Shown: positions 1-9,183, counted from the first letter of the stretch. The stretch is 64,000 bases of DNA from Planctomycetales bacterium (GCA_027449865.1 DAIDKV010000093.1:24820-88819), one strand, 5' to 3'. Notes: generated from the letters alone by a model not told the origin. Numbers and translations are program-made.

Positions 1-40
1 GATCGATCAGGCGATCGCGATCTTCGCGCGCTCGGGCCGG

Positions 41-1516
41 ATGGCCTCGCAACGATGGGTCGGCGGTTATGAGTTGCTCGAGGAACTGGGGCGCGGCGGC
101 CAGGGCGTGGTCTACCGCGCGCGCCGTCCCGGTCTGGAGTGCGCCGAACACCTTGTCGCACTCAAGCTAATTCTCCCGGCACTGCTGGCGTCGACCGAGC
201 ATGTCGGCCGGTTCGTCCGGGAGATCCGGGCCATTTCGGAGTTGAATCATCGGGGGATCATCCCAACATTCGACTCGGGCGAGGATCGCGGCCAGCCCTA
301 CGTCGCGATGAAGCTGGTGGTCCGCTCGCTGGATCAGGTTTTGCGCGAGCGCGGTCGGATGCCGCCGGACGAGGCGGTCCGCCTCGCCATCGAGATGGCC
401 CGGGCCGTCGATCACTTTCATCGCCATGGATACATCCATTGCGATCTCAAGCCCTCCAATGTCCTTCTCGATGGAGACCAGCCCCTGATTACCGACTTCG
501 GTCTGGCCCGTGTCCTCGGGCCCGACGCCGACCTGGGGACGATCGAAGGCCGTCGTCTCGAGGGGACGATCCCCTACATGAGCCCGGAGCAGCTCCGCGG
601 AGAGCCCTGCCGGGCGAGCGACATCTATTCGCTGGGCGCGATCCTCTTCAAGATGCTGACGGGGCGGACGCCGTACGGCTCCGGCTGGCGTGCCCTCCTG
701 GGAATCTCGCACAGTGAAGGGCGCGCCCCCCGATTCTATACCCCCGCGATCCCCTCCGCCCTCGATGCGATCGTCCGGAAGTGTCTAAGGCAGGAGCCCT
801 CCACCCGCTATGAGAGCGCCGGGCAACTGGCCGATGAGCTGGATCGACTCCGAATCGGCGAGCCGTTGATCGACACCCCCGCCGAGACTTTCGTCGAAAC
901 GCTGATCCGATGGGTGAGCCTGCACCGCGAGCTATCAACCCGACTGATCGCGCTCGGCGCCATCCTGGCGCTGACCCAGTTCAACTATTTCGTCGTGCTG
1001 AGGGATCGGGGGCCCAATCCTCGGCTCCACATCAGCGTGACGGTGGTCGAGTCGGTCTGGATCGCCGCGTCCATCGTCCTTGATCGGCTCTCGCGTGCCT
1101 GGGGATCCGGCCCGATCTTGCGGGCCTTGTGGCTCGCCATGGACGTCGCCCTGCTGACGATCCTGCTGGGGCTTCTCGAGGCCGCAACCACGACCGCGGT
1201 CCTTGGCTATCCTCTGCTGATCGCCATCTCGGGACTCTGGGTGCGCCCCTGGCTGGTCTGGCAAACGACGGCCCTCTGTGTCGCCGGATACATCGGACTG
1301 GTGTTCAGCTACAAACTTCAGGGGCTCCCCTGGACGACCGGCACCAAGGAAGACGATCCCAACATCGCCCTGGTGCTCATGATCGTCACCGGCCATGTCG
1401 TCGCCCTCCAGCTCCGAAGGACGTGCGCCGCCCTCAAGGCCTGTCAGTCCCGTCAGGCCCACGACGGAACCCGACCAGACCAAAACTTCGGTAAGATTCC
1501 GACATCCCGTGCGTAA
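41..1516 (+). CDS. Transmembrane Ser/Thr protein kinase
   Basis: Predicted eukaryotic-like Ser/Thr kinase that phosphorylates protein targets at the membrane. The kinase domain covers about residues 9-280: glycine loop GRGGQG, lysine in ALKLIL, catalytic loop HCDLKPSN, DFG in ITDFGLA, and SPEQ in place of APE. The C-terminal part (about residues 300-450) carries several hydrophobic segments and looks membrane-embedded, with no obvious sensor domain. The frame is open without a stop back to base 2, so the true start may lie outside the window; the ATG at 41 is only the first one visible. It precedes a membrane protein and vgrG on the same strand, so a role in T6SS control is possible but inferred. 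Confidence 0.85.
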   Translation: MASQRWVGGYELLEELGRGGQGVVYRARRPGLECAEHLVALKLILPALLASTEHVGRFVREIRAISELNHRGIIPTFDSGEDRGQPYVAMKLVVRSLDQVLRERGRMPPDEAVRLAIEMARAVDHFHRHGYIHCDLKPSNVLLDGDQPLITDFGLARVLGPDADLGTIEGRRLEGTIPYMSPEQLRGEPCRASDIYSLGAILFKMLTGRTPYGSGWRALLGISHSEGRAPRFYTPAIPSALDAIVRKCLRQEPSTRYESAGQLADELDRLRIGEPLIDTPAETFVETLIRWVSLHRELSTRLIALGAILALTQFNYFVVLRDRGPNPRLHISVTVVESVWIAASIVLDRLSRAWGSGPILRALWLAMDVALLTILLGLLEAATTTAVLGYPLLIAISGLWVRPWLVWQTTALCVAGYIGLVFSYKLQGLPWTTGTKEDDPNIALVLMIVTGHVVALQLRRTCAALKACQSRQAHDGTRPDQNFGKIPTSRA

Positions 1517-1596
1517 CAACAAGGAAAGCGTTGAAGCGGCTCGGGATGTCCCGGGCGGCCCTCCCCAACCGATGTTGCGCATGAGGATGAAAGCTC

Positions 1597-2226
1597 ATGG
1601 CCACCTTCGTCTCGGTCCTGGTTCAGTGGGTGGTCCTTCCACTGATCATGTTTGCGATCTTCGCCTTCTGCTGCATCATTGTGGGGACGGCGCGATCTCC
1701 CGAGGCAAAAATCTCGTCCTGGGCCGGCCTCTTCGCCGGTCTCCTGATCTTCGTCGTCTATGTCGTCAGCCAGCTCGGCCAGATTCGGGAGCCCGACTTT
1801 CGGACCGCCACGCTGCCCGGGATGCTCTGGTATCCCCTCGGTTTCGGCCTCGTCGCGGGTTTCGTCTTTCTGGGGTTTGTCCAGGCGGCTGTGCCCACTC
1901 GCCTGGTTGGGCTCATCACTCTGACGCTCGCCGCGTCCAGCGCCTCGGCCATTTTCACCTACACGTTCATCGACCAGTTACGGCTCTCGGTCCTGTACTG
2001 GACGCTGGGGGCCACCCTGGGCACACTCCTGCACATCGTCCTGTTCCCGACCTCGGTCGGGCACATCGTTCGAGGCGGCCCCTCACAGGAACCATCGATG
2101 GCCGAGGAACCACGCGATTCTTTGCTGGGGCCCAACTTCTGGTTACGATCCGCCGATTCGCCGCCCAAGGAAATGATTCATGAAGACCAGAATGAGCCTT
2201 CGATGAGCCGCCCCTCCGTTTCCTGA
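1597..2226 (+). CDS. Hypothetical multi-pass membrane protein
   Basis: A 209-residue protein that I do not recognise. It shows about four to five hydrophobic segments within residues 1-150, starting with VLVQWVVLPLIMFAIFAF, followed by a polar tail of about 55 residues (rich in S, P and E). It sits 80 bases after the kinase gene and before vgrG on the same strand. An AGGATGA stretch lies a few bases upstream of the ATG and could serve as ribosome binding site. GC-rich third positions support real coding. Function unknown; partnership with the adjacent membrane kinase is only suggested by position. Confidence 0.6.
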   Translation: MATFVSVLVQWVVLPLIMFAIFAFCCIIVGTARSPEAKISSWAGLFAGLLIFVVYVVSQLGQIREPDFRTATLPGMLWYPLGFGLVAGFVFLGFVQAAVPTRLVGLITLTLAASSASAIFTYTFIDQLRLSVLYWTLGATLGTLLHIVLFPTSVGHIVRGGPSQEPSMAEEPRDSLLGPNFWLRSADSPPKEMIHEDQNEPSMSRPSVS

Positions 2227-2514
2227 GAAGGGGTGGTCCCGCGACCCTGGGCCGGGTGTTTTCTTCTCGCCCTGGCGGTCCTCTTCTCGCCCGAAGGGCG
2301 TTCCTGTCCGTGCCTCGAAGGCGATACAGGATCCTGGCACCGCCGCGCCTGGATCGAAAGAGAGCGGAACGATCCTCGTCTTCGCGACCTCCTTGCAAGG
2401 CGATGGCGACGGGATAAAATCGCAGATCAACCCGCTCGCGGCGAGCGGGCGCTGGGCCGGCGCCGATCGCCGCCAGAGACCGGACGGTCCGAGAGCGCCT
2501 CACGCGAGCCAGCC

Positions 2515-4749
2515 ATGCCGACCTATTCTCAGGCCAACCGCCTCCTCTCGGTCTCCACCCCGATGGGACCCGACGCCCTCCTCCTCCAGCACCTTTCCGG
2601 CGAGGAGGCTCTCTCGAAACCCTTCCGCTTCCATCTGGAAATGTTCGCCGAGTCCACCACCTCGGTCAAATTCGAGTCGCTCCTCGGCCAGAGCGTGACC
2701 GCCACCCTGGTGCTGCCAGGCGACGGCTCGAAGCGTTACATCAACGGAATCGTCAGCCGGTTCAGCCAGGGAGAGCGCCGCCCCTCGGCCCAGGGCGGCG
2801 CCACGTTCACCCGGTATCGCGCCGAGGTGGTTCCGAAATTCTGGCTCCTCACAAGAAGCCACCAGAGCCGGATCTTCCAGCAAATCGCCGTCCCCGAGAT
2901 CCTCAAGCAGGTCCTCACCGGCCTCGACGTCAGCTACCAGCTCCAGGGCCAGTACTATCCCAGAGACTATTGCGTCCAGTACCGCGAGACCGACTTCGCC
3001 TTCGCCAGTCGATTAATGGAAGAAGAAGGTATCTTTTACTTCTTCACTCATGGCGATGGCTCGCACAAAATGGTGGTCGCCGATACCCCCGCGAGCTTCC
3101 CGAACGTCCCCGGCCCGACCTCGCTGATCTACGAGACGCTCGAAGGCGGAACGCGGACCGAGGACCGCATTCATCGCTGGGAGAAGTCGCAAACCATCCA
3201 GACCGGCAAGTATCGCCTCTGGGATTATTGCTTCGAGTTGCCGGGCAACAACCTTGAGGCCATCAAGCCGACCCTGGATTCCGTCCAGGTGGGAACCGTG
3301 AGCCACAAGCTGAAGGTCGGCGGCAACGACCGGATGGAAATCTACGACTACCCCGGCCTTTACGCCCAGCGGTTCGATGGCGTCGCTCCCGGCGGCGGCG
3401 ACCGCGCCTCCGACGTCCAGCATATCTTCGAGGACAACAAGCGAACCGCCGGCATCCGAATGCAGGAAGAAGAGTCCGCCGCGATCCGGCTCGAAGGCCA
3501 GAGCACCTGCCGTCAGCTCACCGCCGGCGGCAAGTTCACCCTCACCCGACACTTCGACGGCAACGGCCCCTACGTCGTCACCCGCGTTCAGCATTCCGCC
3601 AGCGCGGGGAATGCTTATACCCTCGGGAACGCCGACGTACCGTACGAAAACGTCTTCGAATGCATCCCGGCCGCGCTCCCCTTCCGGCCCGAGCGCACAA
3701 TCCCCCGCCCCCGGATCGAGGGGACCCAGACGGCCGTCGTCGTCGGCAACCAGGGGGACGAGATCTTCACCGACAAGTACGGTCGGATCAAGGTCCAGTT
3801 TCCCTGGGACCGCCAGGGAAAGAAGGATGCCAACAGCTCCTGCTGGATTCGGGTGGCCACCCCCTGGGCCGGCAAGCAATGGGGGATCATCCACATCCCC
3901 CGCGTCGGCCAGGAAGTGCTCATCGCCTTCGAGGAGGGAGATCCCGACCGGCCGATCGTCGTCGGCAGCGTCTTCAACGCGGATCTGATGCCCCCCTACA
4001 CCCTCCCCGACAAGATGACCCAGAGCGGATACCTCGACCGAAGTACCACCCAGGCCGAGTCCGCCAACTTCAACCAGCTTCGGTTCGAGGACAAGAAGGG
4101 CTCCGAGGAAGTCTACTTCCACGCCGAAAAGGATTTCAACCGGGTCGTCGAGAACAACGATACCCTGAAGGTCGGATTCGACAAGAAGGACAAGGGCGAC
4201 CAGTCGATCGAGATCTTCAACAACCACTCGCTCAGCGTCGGCGCGGGCAAGAGCCAGGCCGGCGACGGCAGCCAGACCCTCTCCGTCTTCAACAACCAGA
4301 ACGTGACCATCGGCGACGCCGCCGCCAGCGGCGGCAGCCAGACCATCTCCGTCTTCAAGGACCGGACCGAGACCGTGAAGACCGGGAACGAATCGGTCAC
4401 GATCGAGATGGGGAACCGTACGATCACCGTCAAGCAGGGGAACGACGCCCACGAGATCAACATGGGGAACCGCGAGGTGAAGCTCGGCATGGGGAACGAC
4501 ACGTTGACCCTCAGCATGGGCAACCAGTCGACCAAACTCGACCTCGGCGCCAGTTCCACCGAAGCGATGCAGTCGATCACTTTGAAGGTCGGCGAGAACA
4601 GCATCACGATCAACCAGATGGGGATCACCATTCAGGGGATGATGGTCAAGATCAACGGTCAGGTGCAAACCCAGGTCCAGGGCCTGATGCTCCAGATGAG
4701 CGGCGAGGCCATGACACAGATCAGCGGCGGGATTACGATGATCGGCTGA
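2515..4749 (+). CDS. vgrG: T6SS spike protein VgrG
   Basis: Type VI spike trimer that tips the Hcp tube and carries effectors. At 744 residues it has the gp27-like N-terminal part (residues 1 to about 390, beginning MPTYSQANRLLSV), the gp5-like OB fold (about 410-500, with DKYGRIKVQFPWDR, WIRVATPWAG and PRVGQEVLIAFEEGDPDRP), and a C-terminal beta-helix needle made of short repeats such as MGNRTITV, MGNREVKL and MGNDTLTL. No extra C-terminal effector domain follows the needle. The start at 2515 was chosen because VgrG homology begins there; the reading frame is open further upstream to a GTG at 2233, but that stretch does not look like VgrG. A DUF6931-like gene, PAAR and a putative effector follow. 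Confidence 0.95.
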   Translation: MPTYSQANRLLSVSTPMGPDALLLQHLSGEEALSKPFRFHLEMFAESTTSVKFESLLGQSVTATLVLPGDGSKRYINGIVSRFSQGERRPSAQGGATFTRYRAEVVPKFWLLTRSHQSRIFQQIAVPEILKQVLTGLDVSYQLQGQYYPRDYCVQYRETDFAFASRLMEEEGIFYFFTHGDGSHKMVVADTPASFPNVPGPTSLIYETLEGGTRTEDRIHRWEKSQTIQTGKYRLWDYCFELPGNNLEAIKPTLDSVQVGTVSHKLKVGGNDRMEIYDYPGLYAQRFDGVAPGGGDRASDVQHIFEDNKRTAGIRMQEEESAAIRLEGQSTCRQLTAGGKFTLTRHFDGNGPYVVTRVQHSASAGNAYTLGNADVPYENVFECIPAALPFRPERTIPRPRIEGTQTAVVVGNQGDEIFTDKYGRIKVQFPWDRQGKKDANSSCWIRVATPWAGKQWGIIHIPRVGQEVLIAFEEGDPDRPIVVGSVFNADLMPPYTLPDKMTQSGYLDRSTTQAESANFNQLRFEDKKGSEEVYFHAEKDFNRVVENNDTLKVGFDKKDKGDQSIEIFNNHSLSVGAGKSQAGDGSQTLSVFNNQNVTIGDAAASGGSQTISVFKDRTETVKTGNESVTIEMGNRTITVKQGNDAHEINMGNREVKLGMGNDTLTLSMGNQSTKLDLGASSTEAMQSITLKVGENSITINQMGITIQGMMVKINGQVQTQVQGLMLQMSGEAMTQISGGITMIG

Positions 4750-4831
4750 AGGCCCGAGAATCGCGGACACTTGTTGTGCGGGACCGCCGCGGCCCCGCGA
4801 TCCACCACCCGGAATTCGAGGCGGCTCGCCC

Positions 4832-5482
4832 ATGGGACAGGACGATCCCTCGACGAAACTCGACCAGCCGGCCGCGGAACTCCGCGATCGGGCCGGCATC
4901 GGCGACGAGGCGCGCGGACAACTCGCCGACGGGATGACCCTCCGCACGTTCCTCGACGCCCTCTCGCGGAACGGCCATCGGATCGACGCCATCAAGGTCC
5001 TCGCCCACGCCCTCCCGAAACGAGCGGCGGTCTGGTGGGCCTGCCTGGTCGCCGCGGAGGCGACAAAACCATCGCCCGAGGCCGCCGAGGCGATCGAGGC
5101 CGCCCGCGCCTGGGTGATCGACCCAAGCGACGCCCACCGCCGGTCGGCCTTCGCGGCGGCCCAGAAAGCCGGCCTGGGAACGCCCGCCGGCTGCGCCGCG
5201 GCGGCGGCCTATTTCAGCGGAGGAAGCCTGGCGCCGGCCGATTTACCCGTCGTCGCCCCGCCGGAACCGGCCACCGCGAAACTCGTCGTCGGCGCCCTGA
5301 CGTTCTGCGCCGTGATCCACGAGCCTGAAAAAGCTCCTGAGAAATACACGGCCTTCCTCCAGATGGGAGAGGAGGTCGCCGAGGGCCGACGGCCCTGGCC
5401 GCGGTCCGCCCACGATCGGCCCGCGTCCGCGTCGAGGGAAGGAGGTGACGCCCATGCCGCAGCCCGCCGCCCGCGTCTCTGA
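4832..5482 (+). CDS. DUF6931-like T6SS-associated protein
   Basis: A 216-residue, alanine-rich and apparently soluble protein between vgrG and PAAR. The stretch ALPKRAAVWWACLVAAEAT resembles the recalled signature of DUF6931 proteins, which are often encoded beside VgrG. The middle is helical and repeats A/E-rich segments (EAAEAIEAARAW). The C-terminal 40 residues overlap the ribosome binding site and first codons of the PAAR gene, so translation of the two is probably coupled. An adaptor or chaperone function for spike or effector loading is inference from position only. Family assignment was made from memory and is moderately sure. Confidence 0.65.
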   Translation: MGQDDPSTKLDQPAAELRDRAGIGDEARGQLADGMTLRTFLDALSRNGHRIDAIKVLAHALPKRAAVWWACLVAAEATKPSPEAAEAIEAARAWVIDPSDAHRRSAFAAAQKAGLGTPAGCAAAAAYFSGGSLAPADLPVVAPPEPATAKLVVGALTFCAVIHEPEKAPEKYTAFLQMGEEVAEGRRPWPRSAHDRPASASREGGDAHAAARRPRL

Positions 5483-5753
5483 CATGCACGTCTGCCCGAT
5501 GGTCACGCCGGGGGTCCCGCCGATCCCGCACGTCGGCGGCCCGATCCTCCCGCCGGGGGCGGTTACCGTCCTGATCGGCGGACTCCCCGCGGCCCGGATG
5601 GGCGACATGGCCGTCTGCGTCGGTCCGCCCGACGCGATTGTGATGGGAGCCTTCACCGTCCTGATCGGGGGCCAGCCTGCCGCCCGAATGGGCGATATGT
5701 GCGCCCACGGCGGGACCATCATCCTGGGCGAGCCGACCGTGCTGATCGGCTGA
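5454..5753 (+). CDS. PAAR-domain spike-tip protein
   Basis: Small PAAR protein (99 residues) that sharpens the VgrG tip and can bind effectors. It shows the PAAR pattern of repeated beta-hairpins: VSDMHVCPMVTPG, then two PAARMGD units each preceded by TVLIGG, and HGGTIILGEPTVLIG at the end. Cys and His residues near CPM, CVGPP and CAHGG would bind the zinc. The ATG at 5454 is preferred because a GGAGG ends eight bases before it; a GTG at 5445 overlaps that sequence. It overlaps the end of the DUF6931-like gene. There is no C-terminal toxin domain, so cargo would be supplied separately. A broken copy of this gene lies at 7441-7531. Confidence 0.93.
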   Translation: MPQPAARVSDMHVCPMVTPGVPPIPHVGGPILPPGAVTVLIGGLPAARMGDMAVCVGPPDAIVMGAFTVLIGGQPAARMGDMCAHGGTIILGEPTVLIG

Positions 5754-6407
5754 GCGGGATTCCGACCTTGTTCGGGTCGGACGGGCCGGAGGGGTCGGCG
5801 GTCTCGTGGCGTGATGCGAGCCCGAGCTGCGTCGAGACCGATGCCGAGGGCCTGAATCCCCGCGCCGCCACGTCTCGGAAACGTCGGAATTGACAATGAC
5901 CTGAACAGGGGCGGCTGCGGGCGCCCTCCCACTGTCCGGACAGGCTCGTCCTGCCGGTCGCTCCGCGATTGGCATTCCGGCCCATTTGCGATCGGACCTT
6001 CATCGAGGCATGCCATGCGGACCATCGCCAACACCGATGACAGGCTCTCCGAAGTCTTGCAGATCATCAAGCAGAATCCCGATTTGCCCTGGAACAGTTC
6101 CTACTTGAATGACAATTTCTATCGATATCAACGCATTGTGTGAACCACATGCGGGTCCCTCCCGCCGCCAGCAGGGGTGCCTCGACCGCGTGAGGCGGGG
6201 CGATTGTCCGGTGGATACCTACCGGTCCTCATCGTCCGCGCGGATTTCCCCCAGCCAGAGACGTCACCGTCTCGCACCGGCCGGAATCCGCAATGGTGCG
6301 GTGTCCCAACTCTTCGCCGGTTGACGATATTCGAGATGGGCGATCTCGGTAAATCGAGGCCGTCCCTCGGCTTTCGGGCAGCGGTTCTCCCCAAGGGAGG
6401 AGATTCA
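5754..6407 (+). other. Non-coding or remnant stretch between PAAR and the effector candidate
   Basis: About 650 bases with no convincing gene. The only notable item is a 42-codon ORF at 6015-6143. Longer frames here are open only because the DNA is GC-rich and encode low-complexity Arg/Pro-rich sequence. The effector candidate has its own ribosome binding site at the end of the stretch. Confidence 0.5.
6015..6143 (+). CDS. Possible 42-residue peptide
   Basis: Short ORF starting at ATG 6015 and ending at TGA 6141-6143. The product contains LQIIKQNPDLPWNSSYL and is not low-complexity, unlike the other frames here. It lacks a clear ribosome binding site and could equally be the remaining 5' end of a larger lost gene in this rearranged spike island. 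I recognise no family. Confidence 0.25.
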   Translation: MRTIANTDDRLSEVLQIIKQNPDLPWNSSYLNDNFYRYQRIV

Positions 6408-7313
6408 ATGCGCATCGTGTGCTGGAACGTCCAGGGAACGGGTCCGCCCCAGGAGAACACAGTCGGGCGATATCCCAGGCCTGGCCTCCTCGACTACCTG
6501 AAGAAGTGGTCGGTGGACGTGGCGATCATCCTGGAGCCCCCAAGCTGGATGCGGGGCAAGGGAGAAGACCGGTCGAAGCTAACCGAGCGGACGGCCGAGG
6601 CCCATGGGCCCGTCGAGACTTCGTGGCGCCTGAAGGGTTCTCAGCAGGGTCATAGCCAGGGACATGTCTTCGTCGTCTACAAGAAGGGGAACGTCAAGGT
6701 GGCGATTGCCGGCGCGGTCCAGGTGCCAGGCGCGACGCAGGACAACCGAGTGGTCTTCATCAAGGCCGAGAAGGACGGCGAGAAGCGAATCATTGCCACC
6801 TGCCACACGCCATACGCGAATAACTCGGGCGAGGCCGCGCAGTATAACATCAACGTCATGAACCAGGTACTCCGCAAGAACCAGCTCGATATCGGGATCG
6901 GGGCTGGGTCGGTGGATCTCTGGATGGGCGACCTCAACACCTACGGGACGACGGCTCCCAACGGCTCCTCGCCGTACTACTCCATCGCGCTGGCCGAGAA
7001 GACCTCGGGCTTCGGATCGAACAGCGGAAGCCAGCATCACCCGCTCGACAAGATCCTGGTCCGGGTCGGCCTCGACCTGAGCGCCCGCGGCCGGATCGTG
7101 CCGTCGGGGCTCGCCGCTCCGGTGTCCGAAAACGCTAAGGACATCGTCGAACCCGACTGGAAGTCCGGTGCGGATGTGCCGAGCAATCACCTGCCGATCT
7201 ACGTCGACACGACGAAACAGATCGCCGTTATCGCGCCCATCGTCACGACGACCACATCGTCGTTCTTCTCGCCGCCCGACCCAGAGCCGAAGAAGAAGAA
7301 AAAAAAGATCTGA
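6408..7313 (+). CDS. EEP-fold nuclease or phosphoesterase, candidate T6SS effector
   Basis: A 301-residue protein of the endonuclease/exonuclease/phosphatase superfamily (includes DNase I, CdtB and sphingomyelinases). Motifs in order: CWNVQG (N7), ILEPP (E43), ATCHTPYANN (H133), MGDLNTYG (D175, N177), HHPLDKILV (D214) and a final SNH (N260, H261) where SDH is usual. CWNVQG resembles the WNLQG motif of CdtB. There is no signal peptide. The tail is poly-lysine (KKKKKKI) from an A-rich run. The start at 6408 follows a strong GGGAGGAG. It lies directly after vgrG, DUF6931-like and PAAR genes, the usual slot for a T6SS cargo effector. No immunity gene is recognisable next to it. Enzyme class is well supported; the effector role is inferred. 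Confidence 0.72.
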   Translation: MRIVCWNVQGTGPPQENTVGRYPRPGLLDYLKKWSVDVAIILEPPSWMRGKGEDRSKLTERTAEAHGPVETSWRLKGSQQGHSQGHVFVVYKKGNVKVAIAGAVQVPGATQDNRVVFIKAEKDGEKRIIATCHTPYANNSGEAAQYNINVMNQVLRKNQLDIGIGAGSVDLWMGDLNTYGTTAPNGSSPYYSIALAEKTSGFGSNSGSQHHPLDKILVRVGLDLSARGRIVPSGLAAPVSENAKDIVEPDWKSGADVPSNHLPIYVDTTKQIAVIAPIVTTTTSSFFSPPDPEPKKKKKKI

Positions 7314-7440
7314 ACGACCGAGAAAACAGAGCCATCCGGAGGCTCCATGCCTGGATCACTCAGGTTGTCTCCCGACCGGATCCGAATCCGTGGCCTGGCA
7401 TGACAGGTCTCTCCAACAGGGAACTGGCACCCATTCCACA

Positions 7441-7531
7441 CTCCCGCCAGGGGCGGTCACCGTCCGGATCGGTGGCCCCACCGCACGGCGGAACGATCAT
7501 CCTGGGCGAGCCGACCGTTCGGATCGGCTGA
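7441..7531 (+). pseudogene. PAAR gene remnant with internal deletion
   Basis: Bases 7441-7476 read LPPGAVTVRIGG and bases 7484-7531 read HGGTIILGEPTVRIG plus stop, matching the middle and end of the intact PAAR protein at 5454-5753. The two parts are in different frames (frame 1 then frame 2), and the segment between the IGG and HGG motifs is deleted. The remnant carries Arg where the intact copy has Leu (TVRIG against TVLIG), so it is either diverged or came from another PAAR gene. It suggests a second PAAR-effector cassette once stood here. Confidence 0.8.
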
Positions 7532-7647
7532 GGGCGGCCGGTGATTGACCGGAGACCTCGGCACGAGCAAGATGTACGAATAAGCCGGAACAGGAGGAGC
7601 GAGCCGCCCGGCGGTCGAGCCGTGTCGACCCGATCCGGAGCGGCGGA

Positions 7648-8250
7648 GTGATGCTCTGGGACCGCGTCATGCCCATTTCGCTCGTATCGATCGGGCCAGT
7701 TTGTCCTGGGGCCGCCCCACGCGGGCCTCTGCGATCGGTTCCGCCACCCGACCCCTCCGACTGGCCGGCGCTCTGGGCGCGGTGCTGGTCCCGGATCCGG
7801 ACCTGGCGGGTCCCGCCCCGATGGTCGCCCGGCGAGTGGTGGGACGAGGCCCGAGCCCAGGGCGCCCTGGCCGCCTGGGAGGCGAGGCGATCCTTCGACC
7901 CGGGCCGACTGGTCCCCCTCGACGCTTTCCTCTACCGGAGGGTTGTGGAAAGTGTCTGGACCCGCTACCGACAGGAGTGGAGCTTCGGCCGGCGCTGCCG
8001 TCTGGATGCGTTCCTCCCCGACCGCCCCGCCGCTAAACCCGAACGACCCGATCCCGAGATGATCGACCGCCTAGTCCTGATCCTGGGGAACCTGGCCGAG
8101 AGCGACCAATGGCTTGTCCGCTGCCTCTTCTGGGACGACCAGACCGAGGACGAACTGGCCCTCGAACTCGGCGTCTCCCGGCAGGCCGTCAACAAGCGGA
8201 AGCGGAGACTCCTGCGTCAACTCCGCTCCGATCTCCTGATCGATCGGTAG
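7648..8250 (+). CDS. Sigma-70 family RNA polymerase sigma factor
   Basis: A 200-residue predicted sigma factor of the planctomycete type. Region 2-like sequence is seen at FDPGRLVPLDAFLYRRVVES and VWTRYRQEWSFGRR; region 4 helix-turn-helix at QTEDELALELGVSRQAVNKRKRRLLRQL. Length fits a two-domain ECF-like factor. Start is GTG 7648 or ATG 7651, with GGAG seven bases upstream of the GTG; an ATG at 7669 is a shorter option. It follows the PAAR remnant and precedes an unknown gene, and no anti-sigma factor is adjacent. It could direct transcription of the spike island or be unrelated to it. Confidence 0.75.
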   Translation: MMLWDRVMPISLVSIGPVCPGAAPRGPLRSVPPPDPSDWPALWARCWSRIRTWRVPPRWSPGEWWDEARAQGALAAWEARRSFDPGRLVPLDAFLYRRVVESVWTRYRQEWSFGRRCRLDAFLPDRPAAKPERPDPEMIDRLVLILGNLAESDQWLVRCLFWDDQTEDELALELGVSRQAVNKRKRRLLRQLRSDLLIDR

Positions 8251-8451
8251 GCTTGAGCGAGAGGAAACTTTTTCGGCAGATGGTTTTCCGATGCCGCTGG
8301 TTGCGGATTGGCTCTTGGCTGCAACTCTCATAATGAGGGGAGCGAGCGGAAGCGGCTTAACCCAAACCACACCCATCCTCACTTCCCTCAACGGATAAAC
8401 TTTGAGTCAAAGGGTCCTGACTCTTTTTCTTGGTTCCCTGGGGACAGGTCC

Positions 8452-9183
8452 ATGCCACACGCTCGAACGACTTATGGGACGTTTCAGAAGGCTTCACAAT
8501 CCGGAGACTACGCCACCTATATACTGGACGTTTGCCTTCCGTGGCGGCTCAAGGCCATCGCCGACAGCCAGACCGTGACGAACATGGACGTCGGGGACTT
8601 CGCCACGCAGAACCCGACGATCACGATTTCGATGGAAGGCAACAGCGAGGGCTGCCCCAACCCACCACTAAAGAGACACGAAACTGAATACAAATATCTA
8701 CGTGTCGACAAGCAGCATAGCTACTATCTGAAAATCAACAGCGTCCCGAGCTTCTACGTGACGCTCCAGGTCCAGTACGCGAGCGGCCAGGGTGCACACG
8801 GTGGGGTGTTACTCCCCTACAATCAAGGCTTCTCCTTCTCGGAGCTGAGGGAGGCCTTACGCACGAGCATCATGTGGGATGTCGCCGCGGGTTACTCGCT
8901 GATGCACGCCGGGAATCCCGCCCCGACGCACACCAATGCCATGACGGATACCGAGCGTGGTGAAGCCTATTTCAACTTCTTCAAGAAGCGGTTCGGCGCG
9001 ATCCTGACAGAGGATGTCAAGTGCCGGAAGTGCAGCCAGACCTACAAGAGCACGCTGACCCAGCTCGAGAAGGGCAAGCTGCGCACGATCCAGTTATCGA
9101 AAGCGCCACTGAAGAACGGGGATGGCGTAAGCCTTTTCTGCAAGTTTTGCAGGACCAAGGAGCTCCACTTGCTCGGCGACTGA
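8452..9183 (+). CDS. Unknown protein with two CxxC motifs
   Basis: A 243-residue protein that I do not recognise. It is polar, moderately basic, and has VKCRKCSQTYKS and LFCKFCRTKE near the C-terminus, which could form one zinc-binding site. No signal peptide or membrane segment is seen. Codon use is less GC-rich at third positions than in neighbours, hinting at recent acquisition. The start at 8452 follows GGGGACAGG and is preferred over upstream in-frame ATGs at 8308 onward. It stands between a sigma factor and transposase debris in the rearranged segment. It could be an effector, an immunity protein or unrelated cargo. Confidence 0.6.
   Translation: MPHARTTYGTFQKASQSGDYATYILDVCLPWRLKAIADSQTVTNMDVGDFATQNPTITISMEGNSEGCPNPPLKRHETEYKYLRVDKQHSYYLKINSVPSFYVTLQVQYASGQGAHGGVLLPYNQGFSFSELREALRTSIMWDVAAGYSLMHAGNPAPTHTNAMTDTERGEAYFNFFKKRFGAILTEDVKCRKCSQTYKSTLTQLEKGKLRTIQLSKAPLKNGDGVSLFCKFCRTKELHLLGD

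Noticed and set aside
2233..2514. N-terminal extension of VgrG
   Set aside because: The extra 94 residues are Arg-rich and unlike any VgrG start; homology begins at 2515.
3013..4995. Long minus-strand frame opposite vgrG
   Set aside because: It encodes a repetitive Asp/Leu/Val/Gly-rich sequence mirroring the VgrG codons; no domain, and vgrG is certain.
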